Positions 8,730 through 17,473 of a DNA stretch of 64,000 bases are shown here, piece by piece. Location of the stretch: assembly GCA_003153355.1 (NCBI GenBank), contig PLYH01000006.1:20210-84209 (forward strand), given 5' to 3'. How positions within the stretch are numbered: the stretch's first letter is position 1; each line of letters opens with the position of its first letter. This DNA comes from Candidatus Peregrinibacteria bacterium (GTDB lineage: Bacteria; Patescibacteriota; Gracilibacteria; UBA1369). The notes under the pieces are model-generated. The model did no database searches. It saw only the letters and a list, made by a program, of their open reading frames with translations, and had not been told where the DNA came from. The position numbers and the translations under genes are program-made.

Positions 8730-9197
8730 ATGACTGATTCCATGATCGTTCCCGTCCTCTTAGGTTCAGAAAAAGACAAAGACTGGGCCAAGAAGATCAC
8801 TGATGAGCTCGATAAATGGAATATTCCTCATAAAGTCATCGTTGTTTCGGCGCATAAAGTTCCGGAGCTTTTGGTTGAAGTCATCCGAGAATACAACCAT
8901 TTTGACGGTAAGGTTTGTTATGTGACGATCGCAGGTCGCTCTAACGGACTTTCCGGATGCACTGCCGGTTCCTCTTTTCACCCGGTCATTGCCTGCCCTC
9001 CTTTTGCTGACAAGGACGATATGATGGTGAACATCAATTCGACGCTTCAAATGCCTTCCGATACGCCCGTCCTTACAGTTTTGGATCCTCAGAATGTGGC
9101 GATGTGCATTGTCCGTATTTTCGGTCTCAGCAATCCGGCACTCCGCAAGAAATATGAGGAACATGTTAAAAAAATCAAAGCATCATTTAAAATCTAA
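8730..9197 (+). CDS. purE: AIR carboxylase, class II PurE-like
   Basis: A 155-residue enzyme of the PurE family, which makes CAIR. The start at 8730 (MTDSMIVPVLL) removes a leader-like extension. Motifs are GSEKDKDWA, VVSAHKVPE, VTIAGRSNGLSG, PVIACPP and FGLSNPALRKKY. The AGRSNGL segment followed by CPP resembles animal PAICS-type class II enzymes, which carboxylate AIR directly with CO2. Class I enzymes instead have an AGGAAHLPG-type segment and need PurK. No purK is in the window, which is consistent. The purC-purE order also mirrors the domain order of the animal PAICS fusion. Six bases separate it from purB. Confidence 0.88.
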   Translation: MTDSMIVPVLLGSEKDKDWAKKITDELDKWNIPHKVIVVSAHKVPELLVEVIREYNHFDGKVCYVTIAGRSNGLSGCTAGSSFHPVIACPPFADKDDMMVNINSTLQMPSDTPVLTVLDPQNVAMCIVRIFGLSNPALRKKYEEHVKKIKASFKI

Positions 9198-9212
9198 TCT
9201 CTCATGAGAGAT
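9197..9212 (+). promoter_or_regulatory. 16-bp perfect palindrome covering the purB start codon
   Basis: ATCTCTCATGAGAGAT is its own reverse complement. It begins on the last base of the purE stop and contains the purB ATG at its centre. As RNA only a strained hairpin is possible, so a protein-binding site or translational coupling element is as likely as a structure. Confidence 0.45.
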
Positions 9213-10580
9213 CCCATTTACAATATTTCTCCGCTCGACGGCCGTTACAACAAAAAAGTGGAAGCTTTGCGTCAGTATTTTTCTGAAGCTGCATTGATTC
9301 GTTATCGCATCTATGTCGAGATCGAGTGGTTTATTTTTATTTGCAATCAACTCAAGCTTGAAGGCACGAAAATCTGGACCGCGAAGGAACTGAAGCAGCT
9401 CCGTTCGATTTATGGGTACTTCGATGCAACCGCGGCCAATCGCGTGAAAGAGATCGAGAAAACCACCAACCACGATGTGAAAGCCGTTGAGTACTTTATT
9501 AAGGAAAATCTTAAAGGTTCTTCATTTGAGCGATATTTTGAGTTTATCCATTTTGCCTGCACCTCTGAAGACATTAATAACCTTTCTTACGGGCTGATGA
9601 TCCGCGATGGATTGAACGGGGAGGTTATTCCGGTATTCACAGGACTTTTGCAGGATTTGGCAAGACTCGCTAAAAAATATAAAAGTGTTCCAATGATGGC
9701 AAGAACCCATGGCCAACCTGCAACACCCACAACATTGGGTAAAGAGTTCGTCAACGTTCTGGCAAGACTGCATGATCAGGTAGAAAGTTTAAAAGTCATC
9801 AGAATTTTAGGAAAAATCAACGGCGCTGTAGGAAATTTTAACGCTCACGCTGTAGCATACCCTAAAGTAAAATGGATGGAGGCGAGTAAAACTTTTATAC
9901 AGACTTTGGGGCTTGAGCCGAACTTTTATACAACGCAAATTGAACCTCATGATTATATTGCCGAGATCTGTGACGCGATGAGAAGGATGAACACTATCCT
10001 TATTGATCTTAACCGCGACCTTTGGACTTATATAAGTATGGGATACTTTAAACAGAAGCTTAAAGAAGGAGAAGTAGGCTCATCGACCATGCCTCATAAG
10101 GTCAACCCGATCGATTTTGAGAACAGCGAAGGCAACTTGGGACTCGCAAATGCGCTGCTCGGATACTTTTCGGAAAAGCTTCCGCTTTCAAGAATGCAGC
10201 GTGATCTTACCGATTCAACAACACTAAGAAATATCGGTTCTGCATTCGCTTATTCCGTCCTTGCGTATAAAAATTGTATACAGGGTTTAAATAAATTGGA
10301 GTTAAATCAAAAGGCCATAGAAGGAGATTTAGATCAAGCATGGGAACTTCTCGCCGAACCGATTCAAACCGTCATGAGAAAATACAAAATTGAAAAGCCT
10401 TATGAAAAGTTAAAAAAACTCACAAGAGGGAAGTCTGTCAACAAGCAAACCATTTCAAAATTCATCGATTCGCTCAAGATTCCAGCAGCAGAAAAAAAGA
10501 GGTTGAAAATATTGACTCCTTCAAAGTATATTGGCCTGGCTACCGAACTTGTTGATTCTTTCCCCTATGATTCTCTCTGA
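9204..10580 (+). CDS. purB: adenylosuccinate lyase
   Basis: A 458-residue member of the fumarase/aspartase superfamily that cleaves SAICAR to AICAR and adenylosuccinate to AMP. It has LDGRYNKKVEALRQYFSE at the start, THGQPATPTTLGKE near 170, and the signature GSSTMPHKVNPIDFEN near 292-306, typical of the E. coli-type PurB. Arginine codons change within the gene: 8 of 9 are CGN before about 9655 and 11 of 13 are AGA/AGG after it, which suggests a mosaic gene. The 3' end overlaps dcd by 14 bases. Confidence 0.96.
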   Translation: MRDPIYNISPLDGRYNKKVEALRQYFSEAALIRYRIYVEIEWFIFICNQLKLEGTKIWTAKELKQLRSIYGYFDATAANRVKEIEKTTNHDVKAVEYFIKENLKGSSFERYFEFIHFACTSEDINNLSYGLMIRDGLNGEVIPVFTGLLQDLARLAKKYKSVPMMARTHGQPATPTTLGKEFVNVLARLHDQVESLKVIRILGKINGAVGNFNAHAVAYPKVKWMEASKTFIQTLGLEPNFYTTQIEPHDYIAEICDAMRRMNTILIDLNRDLWTYISMGYFKQKLKEGEVGSSTMPHKVNPIDFENSEGNLGLANALLGYFSEKLPLSRMQRDLTDSTTLRNIGSAFAYSVLAYKNCIQGLNKLELNQKAIEGDLDQAWELLAEPIQTVMRKYKIEKPYEKLKKLTRGKSVNKQTISKFIDSLKIPAAEKKRLKILTPSKYIGLATELVDSFPYDSL

Positions 10581-11178
10581 TCGTGATATCAAAGCCCGCA
10601 TGTTAAAGGGGGACATTGTTGTTGAATCGCCGGACAATGACCACATGCCCAACATTGGAGCTTCATCCATGGATTTACGTCTTGGAAGATTTTTTAAGAT
10701 TTACGACCATACGAAATATCCCGTTCTGGATCCGCTCCAACCGGAAACTTTTAAAGATGTTGCGCGATTAATAGAAGTTGACGAAGACCGTGTGCCTTTT
10801 ATTGTTCAGCCTGGTGAGTTTATTTTAGGCGTTACTCTGGAAAAGATTAAGATTTCTGATTCTCTGGTCGCCCGCGTTGAAGGCCGCAGTTCGTTGGGAC
10901 GCCTGGGAATCATTATTCATTCAACAGCTGGATTTGTGGATGCGGGCTTTGAAGGAACGATTACTCTTGAGATTACGAATATTAACCGTATGCCTGTGGC
11001 GCTTTACCCAGGTATGCGCGTCTGCCAGCTTGCTTTTGAAGAGATGAGTTCACCGGCCGAGGTTCCTTATCACCGCAAGGGGAGCTCAAAATATCAGGGG
11101 CAGATCTATCCGGAAGAAAGTAAGATCGCTACGGACCCTGAATTTACGAAAAGACTTTTGAAGAAGAGTGCCGTCTAG
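10567..11178 (+). CDS. dcd: dCTP deaminase, probably the bifunctional dUMP-forming type
   Basis: A 203-residue trimeric enzyme that deaminates dCTP toward dUMP for thymidylate synthesis. The start at 10567 (MILSDRDIKARM) overlaps the end of purB. Motifs are SSMDLRLG, EGRSSLGRLGIIIHSTAGF near 104-122, and a C-terminal SSKYQGQ. The HSTAGFVDAGF and SKYQGQ segments resemble the bifunctional dCTP deaminase/dUTPase (Mycobacterium/Methanocaldococcus type) more than the E. coli enzyme, where the matching segment reads HVTAHRIDPGW. Bifunctionality is inferred from that resemblance. Confidence 0.9.
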   Translation: MILSDRDIKARMLKGDIVVESPDNDHMPNIGASSMDLRLGRFFKIYDHTKYPVLDPLQPETFKDVARLIEVDEDRVPFIVQPGEFILGVTLEKIKISDSLVARVEGRSSLGRLGIIIHSTAGFVDAGFEGTITLEITNINRMPVALYPGMRVCQLAFEEMSSPAEVPYHRKGSSKYQGQIYPEESKIATDPEFTKRLLKKSAV

Positions 11179-11179
11179 T

Positions 11180-11599
11180 TTAGAACCCTACAATTTTTTT
11201 GGCGGGGCCGCCGGTGTCTGTTTGAATAACGTGAACTCCGGTAGAGTCGGCATCAAATTTTTTAGGTTCTTCTGTTTTGCGTTTCGAGATCTGTCTTTCA
11301 TCAAGATTGAGAAGTTTTTTAATATCCTCGGTGATATAAATCGGTTCGTTTTCGGGTAAAAGTGTTTTGTTAAACCCGATCACCATTTTGAGTTCATTGC
11401 CCATCGTTCCGACATTTGTAATTTTGATGACGCCTTTGCTTTTTATGTAAGCCTGGATCGTAAAAGGGGATTTGTTTTTATTGGTATATAAAATAAGCAT
11501 ATGACTATCTACACCATATTGAAATGGAGCGGTGATATCTTCAGCCGGGGTTTGGTTTTGAGGTTCTGTATGATCTGAACCTAATTTTTCGTTTGGCAT
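11180..11599 (-). CDS. hypothetical protein, 139 aa
   Basis: I do not recognise this gene. It is hydrophilic, has no signal peptide or membrane helix, and shows a disordered N-terminus (Gln/Pro/Thr-rich, about 1-25) and a Lys/Glu/Asp-rich C-terminus. A compact middle (about 28-95) alternates hydrophobic residues like a small beta-sheet domain. It is convergent with dcd, one base apart. The promoter is visible: TTGCCA (11667-11662) and TATAAT (11645-11640), 16 bases apart on the minus strand. An 8-bp hairpin touches the start codon. Confidence 0.65.
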   Translation of the reverse strand: MPNEKLGSDHTEPQNQTPAEDITAPFQYGVDSHMLILYTNKNKSPFTIQAYIKSKGVIKITNVGTMGNELKMVIGFNKTLLPENEPIYITEDIKKLLNLDERQISKRKTEEPKKFDADSTGVHVIQTDTGGPAKKIVGF

Positions 11600-11667
11600 A
11601 ATTGTTGGGTTAACAATTAAAAAATCAATATTAATTACAATTATAGCAAAAATTTTCTATATGGCAA
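11599..11667 (-). promoter_or_regulatory. promoter and start-adjacent hairpin
   Basis: On the minus strand TTGCCA (11667-11662), a 16-base spacer and TATAAT (11645-11640) form a promoter with a start near 11633. In the resulting 5' UTR the arms TAATTGTT (11599-11606) and AACAATTA (11612-11619) make an 8-bp hairpin with a five-base loop whose last paired base is the A of the ATG. Such a hairpin would mask the ribosome landing area. Confidence 0.5.
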
Positions 11668-11755
11668 TATGCATAAATGAAGATTGAGATACCTGCTTTT
11701 CCCTTTATTTCTGCGGAAAATCTGCTAAAATTTAAAGGTCATATTTTTGTGTATT

Positions 11756-14700
11756 ATGTTTAACCCGGTTGACCCCAAGCAGTCGTTTCCCCAGATGGAA
11801 GAGAAGATCTTGAAATTCTGGGAAGAACAAAAAATTTTTGAGAAATCAGTTGAAGCGCGGAAAGATAAAAAGAAGTTTGTCTTCTTTGACGGACCGCCTT
11901 TTGCGAACGGCCTGCCGCATTACGGACATATTATGGCGAACTCTCTGAAAGACGCCGTGACACGGTACTGGAATATGAAAGGCTATTATGTTCCCCGGAC
12001 CAACGGTTGGGATTGCCATGGCCTTCCGGTTGAATATGAAATCGAAAAGGAACTTGGTTTGAGCGGAAAGAAAGATATTGAAAAAATGGGTGTTGAAGCT
12101 TTTAATCTCAAATGCCGGGAAAGCGTTTTCCGCTACACCAAAGAGTGGGAGATTTTGTTGAAGAGAATAGGGCGATGGGTGGATTTCAGCAAGAGCTATG
12201 CGACCTTAGACAACACCTATATGGAATCCATCTGGTGGGTGTTCAGCCAGATCTGGAAAAAGGAGATGGTGTATCAGGATTATAAAAGCATGCATGTCTG
12301 TCCACGTTGTGAAACCCCATTGTCCAATTTTGAGGTGAGCCAAGGCTATAAAGATGTAACTGACCTTTCAGTAACCGTGAAGTTTCAGTTACTTAATAAT
12401 GAAAAGACTGGATTTGTTGTAAAAGAGGACATTTATTTATTGGCGTGGACTACGACTCCTTGGACTCTTCCAGGTAATGTTGCGCTTTGTCTTGGGCCTA
12501 AAATTGAATATGTTAAAGTTGGTGTCCATTATGATGATGGCAGAGAAGAAAAATATATTGTTGCTAAAAAACGTGTTGAGGCTGTTTTTAAGGATTTAAA
12601 CTATAAAATATTAGAAAATGTAAATCCTAAAGAACTTGTAAAGGCAACTTATCGGCCTTTATTTAGTCAACTTATTGATAATGGTGGTGATTTATATTGT
12701 AGAATTGTGCTTGATGATTATGTGACGACAGAAGATGGTACTGGTATCGTTCATATTGCTCCAATGTTTGGCGAAGACGATTATCGTATTGCTAAACAAA
12801 ATAAGCTTGGCGCTATCCAACATGTCGCGATGAATGGAACTTTTAAAGATCCTCATGTCGTAGCAGCACCTTTATTCCCTATTGAATGGGAAGGTAAGTT
12901 TGCTAAGGGACAGGATCAAAATATCGCTGATTATCTAAGCCAACAGGGATCTCTTTTTAAAAAAGAGAATATTCGACATAGCTATCCTCATTGTTGGCGT
13001 TGCGACACTCCGCTTATTAATTATTCGACGCGTTCGTTCTTTATAAAGGTCAGCCAGCTGAAACCGAGACTTCTGAAGAATAATAAGAAAATTCACTGGC
13101 AGCCGAATCATATCCAGCAGGGACGTTTCGGCAAATGGCTGGACGGTGCTCGTGACTGGGCGATTTCACGTAACCGTTTTTGGGGCTGTCCGATTCCGGT
13201 GTGGACCTGCGAGGAAAACCATATGATCTGTATCTCCTCGATTGAAGAACTCAAAGAACACAGCAAGGGCAAACTACCGATGCGCGGCGATGAACTCGAT
13301 CTTCACAAACCTTATATTGATGACATTACATTCCCGTGCGCAAACTGCGGTAAAACCATGAAGCGCGTTTCCGATGTTCTGGATTGCTGGTTTGAAAGCG
13401 GTTCCATGCCTTATGCCCAGCTCCATTATCCTTTTGAAAATAAGCAGGAGTTTGAAGATAATTTTCCGGCGAATTTTATTGCAGAAGGCGTTGATCAAAC
13501 CCGCGGCTGGTTTTATACGCTGCATGTTCTGGCTTCGATTTTGTTTGATAAGCCTGCGTTTACAAATGTGATCGTGAATGGCATTTTATTGGCAGCGGAC
13601 GGTGAAAAACTTTCCAAACGCAAAAAGAACTATCCCGATCCGAATATGCTTTTCGATACGAAAGGCGTTGATTCGACCCGCATGTTTTTGTACAGCAGCA
13701 CCGCGCCGCTGGCCGAAGACGTACGTTTTTCGGAAAAACACGTTGAAGAGATGGTGAAGAAATTTACGCTGCCTTTATGGAACAGCTACAGTTTTTTTGT
13801 GACCTACGCCAACATTGATCAGTGGAAACCCCAGAATATAAAGAGCAAAGGAAAAGATTTCGATCCTAAACACAAACTGGATCAGTGGATTCTTTCCGAA
13901 CTGCATGAACTGATCCAAAGCGTGACCAAAAATATGGACGATTATAATCTGACGAAAGCGACCCGTCCGATGATGGATTTTGTCGATAACTTAAGTAACT
14001 GGTACATCCGCCGCAGCCGCCGCCGTTTCTGGAAATCTGAAAATGACGGTGATAAGTTTGAAGCTTATCAGACGTTGTATTCGGTTCTGGTGGAGTTTTC
14101 AAAACTGCTTGCTCCATTCATGCCTTTCCTGGCAGACGAAATTTATAAAAACCTTACGGGTGAGGAGTCAGTGCATTTGGCGAACTGGCCGAAGGCTAAG
14201 GTTCAACATATCCAGCCGACCCTGAATCTGGAAACTTCGGTTGTCCGTAAGATCGTGGCGCTCGGTCATGCAGTGCGCGATAAGGCGAATATTAAAGTCC
14301 GACAACCGTTGGGTTTGGTCCAGGTGGGTTTGCCGGTGACGGTTGATGCTCAATTAGTGCTCGCTCAAAAAGATGTGATTTGCGAAGAGCTGAATGTGAA
14401 AAATCTGGAAATCCTTAAAGACGTTCAGGATATTGTGAAATATATCGTGATGCCGAACGCGCGCGTGTTGGGTCCAAAATACGGCAAATACGTTCAGATT
14501 ATCATCCAAAAAGCCAAGGCAGGGGAGTTTACTTTGGAAGAAGGCGGAAAAGTGCGCATCGGAGAATTTACGCTGGAACCTGATGAAGTGCAGATCGGTT
14601 TCCAGGGTCAGGCCGGTTTTGACGTTGCCAGCGCAGACGGAGTTTCTGTTGTTCTTGATACGACCGTAACGGATGAATTGAAACAGGAAGGCTACGCTCG

Positions 14701-14941
14701 TGAAATTGTCCGTTTTGTTCAGGATCTTCGTAAAGAAGCCGCTTATAATGTTGATGACAGAATTTATCTCCTGATTGCCGCTGAAGGTGAAATCGCAAGC
14801 GCTGTTACCAAATTCGCCGATTATATCAGCCGGGAAACCCTGGCCATTGAACTCCAGCAAAAAGGTAACCTGGAATGGGACAAGGAAAAAATAGTTGATA
14901 TAGAAGGCACGACAGTTAAAATTGCAGTCAGGCGCGGTTAA
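11756..14941 (+). CDS. ileS: isoleucyl-tRNA synthetase, type 2 (eukaryote-like)
   Basis: A 1061-residue class I synthetase. The ATG at 11756 is preferred over an in-frame TTG three codons upstream. The HIGH motif is in PPFANGLPHYGHI near residue 50, the CP1 editing domain spans about 200-420, the KMSKS motif reads KLSKRKK near 618, and an anticodon-binding and C-terminal region follows. Length and GLPHYGHI/KLSKRKKNYPDP fit the IleS2 group related to eukaryotic enzymes, which as a family tends to resist mupirocin. The section about 12360-13020, covering the editing domain, is visibly more AT-rich with T/A-ending codons than its flanks, as if replaced by recombination. An extended -10 (TGCTAAAAT near 11722-11730) precedes it. 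Confidence 0.96.
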   Translation: MFNPVDPKQSFPQMEEKILKFWEEQKIFEKSVEARKDKKKFVFFDGPPFANGLPHYGHIMANSLKDAVTRYWNMKGYYVPRTNGWDCHGLPVEYEIEKELGLSGKKDIEKMGVEAFNLKCRESVFRYTKEWEILLKRIGRWVDFSKSYATLDNTYMESIWWVFSQIWKKEMVYQDYKSMHVCPRCETPLSNFEVSQGYKDVTDLSVTVKFQLLNNEKTGFVVKEDIYLLAWTTTPWTLPGNVALCLGPKIEYVKVGVHYDDGREEKYIVAKKRVEAVFKDLNYKILENVNPKELVKATYRPLFSQLIDNGGDLYCRIVLDDYVTTEDGTGIVHIAPMFGEDDYRIAKQNKLGAIQHVAMNGTFKDPHVVAAPLFPIEWEGKFAKGQDQNIADYLSQQGSLFKKENIRHSYPHCWRCDTPLINYSTRSFFIKVSQLKPRLLKNNKKIHWQPNHIQQGRFGKWLDGARDWAISRNRFWGCPIPVWTCEENHMICISSIEELKEHSKGKLPMRGDELDLHKPYIDDITFPCANCGKTMKRVSDVLDCWFESGSMPYAQLHYPFENKQEFEDNFPANFIAEGVDQTRGWFYTLHVLASILFDKPAFTNVIVNGILLAADGEKLSKRKKNYPDPNMLFDTKGVDSTRMFLYSSTAPLAEDVRFSEKHVEEMVKKFTLPLWNSYSFFVTYANIDQWKPQNIKSKGKDFDPKHKLDQWILSELHELIQSVTKNMDDYNLTKATRPMMDFVDNLSNWYIRRSRRRFWKSENDGDKFEAYQTLYSVLVEFSKLLAPFMPFLADEIYKNLTGEESVHLANWPKAKVQHIQPTLNLETSVVRKIVALGHAVRDKANIKVRQPLGLVQVGLPVTVDAQLVLAQKDVICEELNVKNLEILKDVQDIVKYIVMPNARVLGPKYGKYVQIIIQKAKAGEFTLEEGGKVRIGEFTLEPDEVQIGFQGQAGFDVASADGVSVVLDTTVTDELKQEGYAREIVRFVQDLRKEAAYNVDDRIYLLIAAEGEIASAVTKFADYISRETLAIELQQKGNLEWDKEKIVDIEGTTVKIAVRRG

Positions 14942-14973
14942 AGCTATAATCTTTCAGAAATTTTAAAAAACTT

Positions 14974-15345
14974 ATGCTCAAAAAACTTTTAATCGGCATC
15001 GTTCTCAACGGTTTGGCGCTCTTCGTGGTTACGAAACTGGTGAGCGACCTTCTCTATACGGGCGGGTTCATGTTCTTCCTTATAGCGGGCGTCATCATCG
15101 GTACACTGAATACGTTTGTAAAACCTTTGATGAAATTGCTGTCTTTTCCGATCGTTTTATTGACGGCCGGACTGTTCAGTTTTGTCATTAACGTCATCAT
15201 ATTCTGGTTGACCGTTAAGCTCGTAAATGCTATACATTTCTCTGGTGTTACGGTCAGCGTCGGCAGCGTATGGACATATTTTATCGCTGCGCTGGTTTTT
15301 GGCATCATCAACTGGGTTCTCCACATTTTAGTTCCTAATAAATAA
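14974..15345 (+). CDS. phage-holin-4/YvlD-like small membrane protein
   Basis: A 123-residue protein with four predicted membrane helices (about 4-20, 29-50, 57-80 and 95-118). The LIAGVIIGTLNTFVKPLMKL and FPIVLLTAGLFSFVINVIIF segments are characteristic of the YvlD/phage holin family 4 (PF04020-type) proteins. Function is unknown in most bacteria; YvlD in Bacillus belongs to a cell-envelope stress operon. TATAAT near 14945 may be its -10. secG starts nine bases after its end. Confidence 0.8.
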   Translation: MLKKLLIGIVLNGLALFVVTKLVSDLLYTGGFMFFLIAGVIIGTLNTFVKPLMKLLSFPIVLLTAGLFSFVINVIIFWLTVKLVNAIHFSGVTVSVGSVWTYFIAALVFGIINWVLHILVPNK

Positions 15346-15354
15346 TTGTCAGTT

Positions 15355-15576
15355 ATGCTTCACACGCTTTTGAAATATTTTCAGCTTGTTGTCTCGATTC
15401 TTTTGATCGTTTCTATTCTTGTTCAGAATAGAGCTTCCGGTTTAAGTTCAACTTTTGGCGGCAGCGGCGCTATTCACGTTAAGAAACGCGGAGCTGAAAA
15501 GGTTATTTTTCATGCTACGATCATCCTAGCGGTATTATTCGTGCTCAGTTCTGTTTTGGAACTTTTCGTCCATTAA
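15355..15576 (+). CDS. secG: preprotein translocase subunit SecG
   Basis: A 73-residue protein with two membrane helices (about 6-24 and 52-70) joined by the conserved cytoplasmic loop LVQNRASGLSSTFGGSGA. This matches the SecG LLQ-GKGA-G-SFGGG pattern. It helps SecYEA move proteins across the membrane. The start at 15355 (MLHTLLKYF) is preferred over an in-frame TTG at 15346. It lies between the YvlD-like gene and a substrate-binding protein. Confidence 0.88.
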   Translation: MLHTLLKYFQLVVSILLIVSILVQNRASGLSSTFGGSGAIHVKKRGAEKVIFHATIILAVLFVLSSVLELFVH

Positions 15577-15614
15577 GAAAGATAAGAAAGAGTTTCCATT
15601 CTTTTTTTTGAGCT

Positions 15615-17411
15615 ATGAAACGTCTGTGGAAGATTTTCGTCAGGGTTCTTCGTTCGTATAGTGTTGAAGAAAAAGTCATCAGCATCATTGTTTTTGGGAT
15701 CGTGATTTTTGTACTCGCCCAGACGATTGTCGACGCTTTTAAGTCGCCGAATATTTTATCGCTGGACGGCAAATCTTATACCGAAGGAATGATCAGCGAC
15801 CGTCCGGTCATCATTAATCCGCTCTATGTGGATTTCAGCGAACCGGCCCGTGATATTTCCAGTCTGGTTTTTTCAGGTTTGAGCAAATATGATCCGTCGA
15901 AGCAGGCTTTTGTCGATGACATGGCGGTTCTGAGTATTTCGGCCGACAAAATGACTTATCATTTTACCTTAAAGCCGAACCTGCTGTGGCAGGACGGGCA
16001 GCCGCTCACGGCCGATGACGTTTATTTCACCTTCCACGATATTATCCAGAATCCGGCTTTTCAGAATCCGGTCATTAAATTGAATTTTGATGGCGTGGAT
16101 ATTCATGAAATCGATCAGCAGAATATTGAATTTAAACTCAAGAAACCCAACGCATTTTTTATTACGAACATGAATGTCGGAATTCTGCCGAAGCATATTT
16201 TGGCGAATACATCGGTTGACCAGCTGCCGACCGCGCAGTTTAACGTGAATCCGATCGGTTCGGGTCCTTACCAGGTCGATTCTCAGGCCCAGGTTTTTGA
16301 AGACGGACGTGAAAGAGTTTCATTGAAGGCTTTCTCGAACTATTACGGCGAACGTCCGAACATCAATCAAATCCATTTCAATATTTATCCGGATTTTGAC
16401 ACGCTCATGAAAGAGATCGGAACGATGAATATGGTTGATAAAGTTCCTACTGAAACTTTGGATCAGATGAAACAGGTCGGACGTTTTAATTTTATGAATT
16501 ATTCATTGCCTCAATATACTGCGGTTTTCTTTAATATGGATAATGCGATTCTTAAGAAGGATAAAGTCCGCGTCGGTCTTATGAAAGCCATCGATAAACA
16601 CCAGCTCCTTCAGCAATTTACCGATGCCACGGAGGTTGATACGCCTTTGCTCGAATTGAACCAGCAGGACTGGATTTACCAGACGAATCTTCAGGAAGCC
16701 CAGGGCGCCTTGTATGATGCCGGCTATAAAGTTTTGAAGAGCCAGCCTGTACAAACCGCGCCAATTCAGCAGGTTTCAGCAACACAGGAGACCCAACAAG
16801 CAGCAACTGAGCAATCAATGCAGCAGCCGACGAGTCAGGAAACTTCATCAACCCAGCAAACCGTGTCCGTCCGGGTTGATAATAACGGCAAGCCTCTGAA
16901 ATTTGTTTTGCTGGCAAGATCTTACGATGACGGTTCGACCCTTGCCGATGAAAACCAAAAGACCATCGATTTCTTGAAAAACCAATGGGCTCAACTGGGT
17001 GTACAGCTCGATGTCCAGATGGTGGACAGCGATACTTATTTGCAGCGCCTGCAGGCCCGTGATTATGACATGGCGCTCGCGGGACAGAATTTGGGCTATA
17101 ACCTCGATACTTACTCTTATTGGCATTCCAGCCAGGCCAACTCCAAAGGTTTAAATCTTTCCAATTACCGCAGTTTTGCGGCTGACCAGCTCATTGAAAA
17201 GATCCGCGATACTTTTGATCCGACTCAGAAAGACGCTTATCTTAAACAGCTGGCGAAAGTCATTGCCGATGACGTTCCTGCGATATTTTTGTACCGTCCG
17301 GTTTATACCTTGGCCAATGACGGAAGAGTGCAGGGTTTGAATTTGCAAAATATGGCATTCCCGAGCGACCGTTTCGCCAATATCGCTCAATGGTGCGCTT
17401 CATGCCAGTAG
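15615..17411 (+). CDS. ABC-type substrate-binding protein, family 5 (peptide/nickel type)
   Basis: A 598-residue extracytoplasmic solute-binding protein. One N-terminal membrane helix (about 21-42) anchors it; there is no lipobox. The family-5 core is shown by SGLSKYDPSKQAFVDDMA, FTLKPNLLWQDGQPLTADDVYFTF near 130, and GSGPYQ. A Gln/Thr/Ser-rich linker near 385-425 splits the second lobe, which is unusual for the family. No permease or ATPase genes are adjacent, so it is an orphan binding protein here; the ligand is unknown. It follows secG by 38 bases. Confidence 0.85.
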   Translation: MKRLWKIFVRVLRSYSVEEKVISIIVFGIVIFVLAQTIVDAFKSPNILSLDGKSYTEGMISDRPVIINPLYVDFSEPARDISSLVFSGLSKYDPSKQAFVDDMAVLSISADKMTYHFTLKPNLLWQDGQPLTADDVYFTFHDIIQNPAFQNPVIKLNFDGVDIHEIDQQNIEFKLKKPNAFFITNMNVGILPKHILANTSVDQLPTAQFNVNPIGSGPYQVDSQAQVFEDGRERVSLKAFSNYYGERPNINQIHFNIYPDFDTLMKEIGTMNMVDKVPTETLDQMKQVGRFNFMNYSLPQYTAVFFNMDNAILKKDKVRVGLMKAIDKHQLLQQFTDATEVDTPLLELNQQDWIYQTNLQEAQGALYDAGYKVLKSQPVQTAPIQQVSATQETQQAATEQSMQQPTSQETSSTQQTVSVRVDNNGKPLKFVLLARSYDDGSTLADENQKTIDFLKNQWAQLGVQLDVQMVDSDTYLQRLQARDYDMALAGQNLGYNLDTYSYWHSSQANSKGLNLSNYRSFAADQLIEKIRDTFDPTQKDAYLKQLAKVIADDVPAIFLYRPVYTLANDGRVQGLNLQNMAFPSDRFANIAQWCASCQ

Positions 17412-17473
17412 GCTTTGCTTTTTGAGTTTTCATTCAGTACAATTTGATCGATCTACTTCTTAATATCAGAAAT

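Noticed and set aside
15580..15612. Terminator between secG and the substrate-binding gene
   Set aside because: AAGAA/TTCTT with a T-run gives only a 5-bp AT stem; too weak to call.
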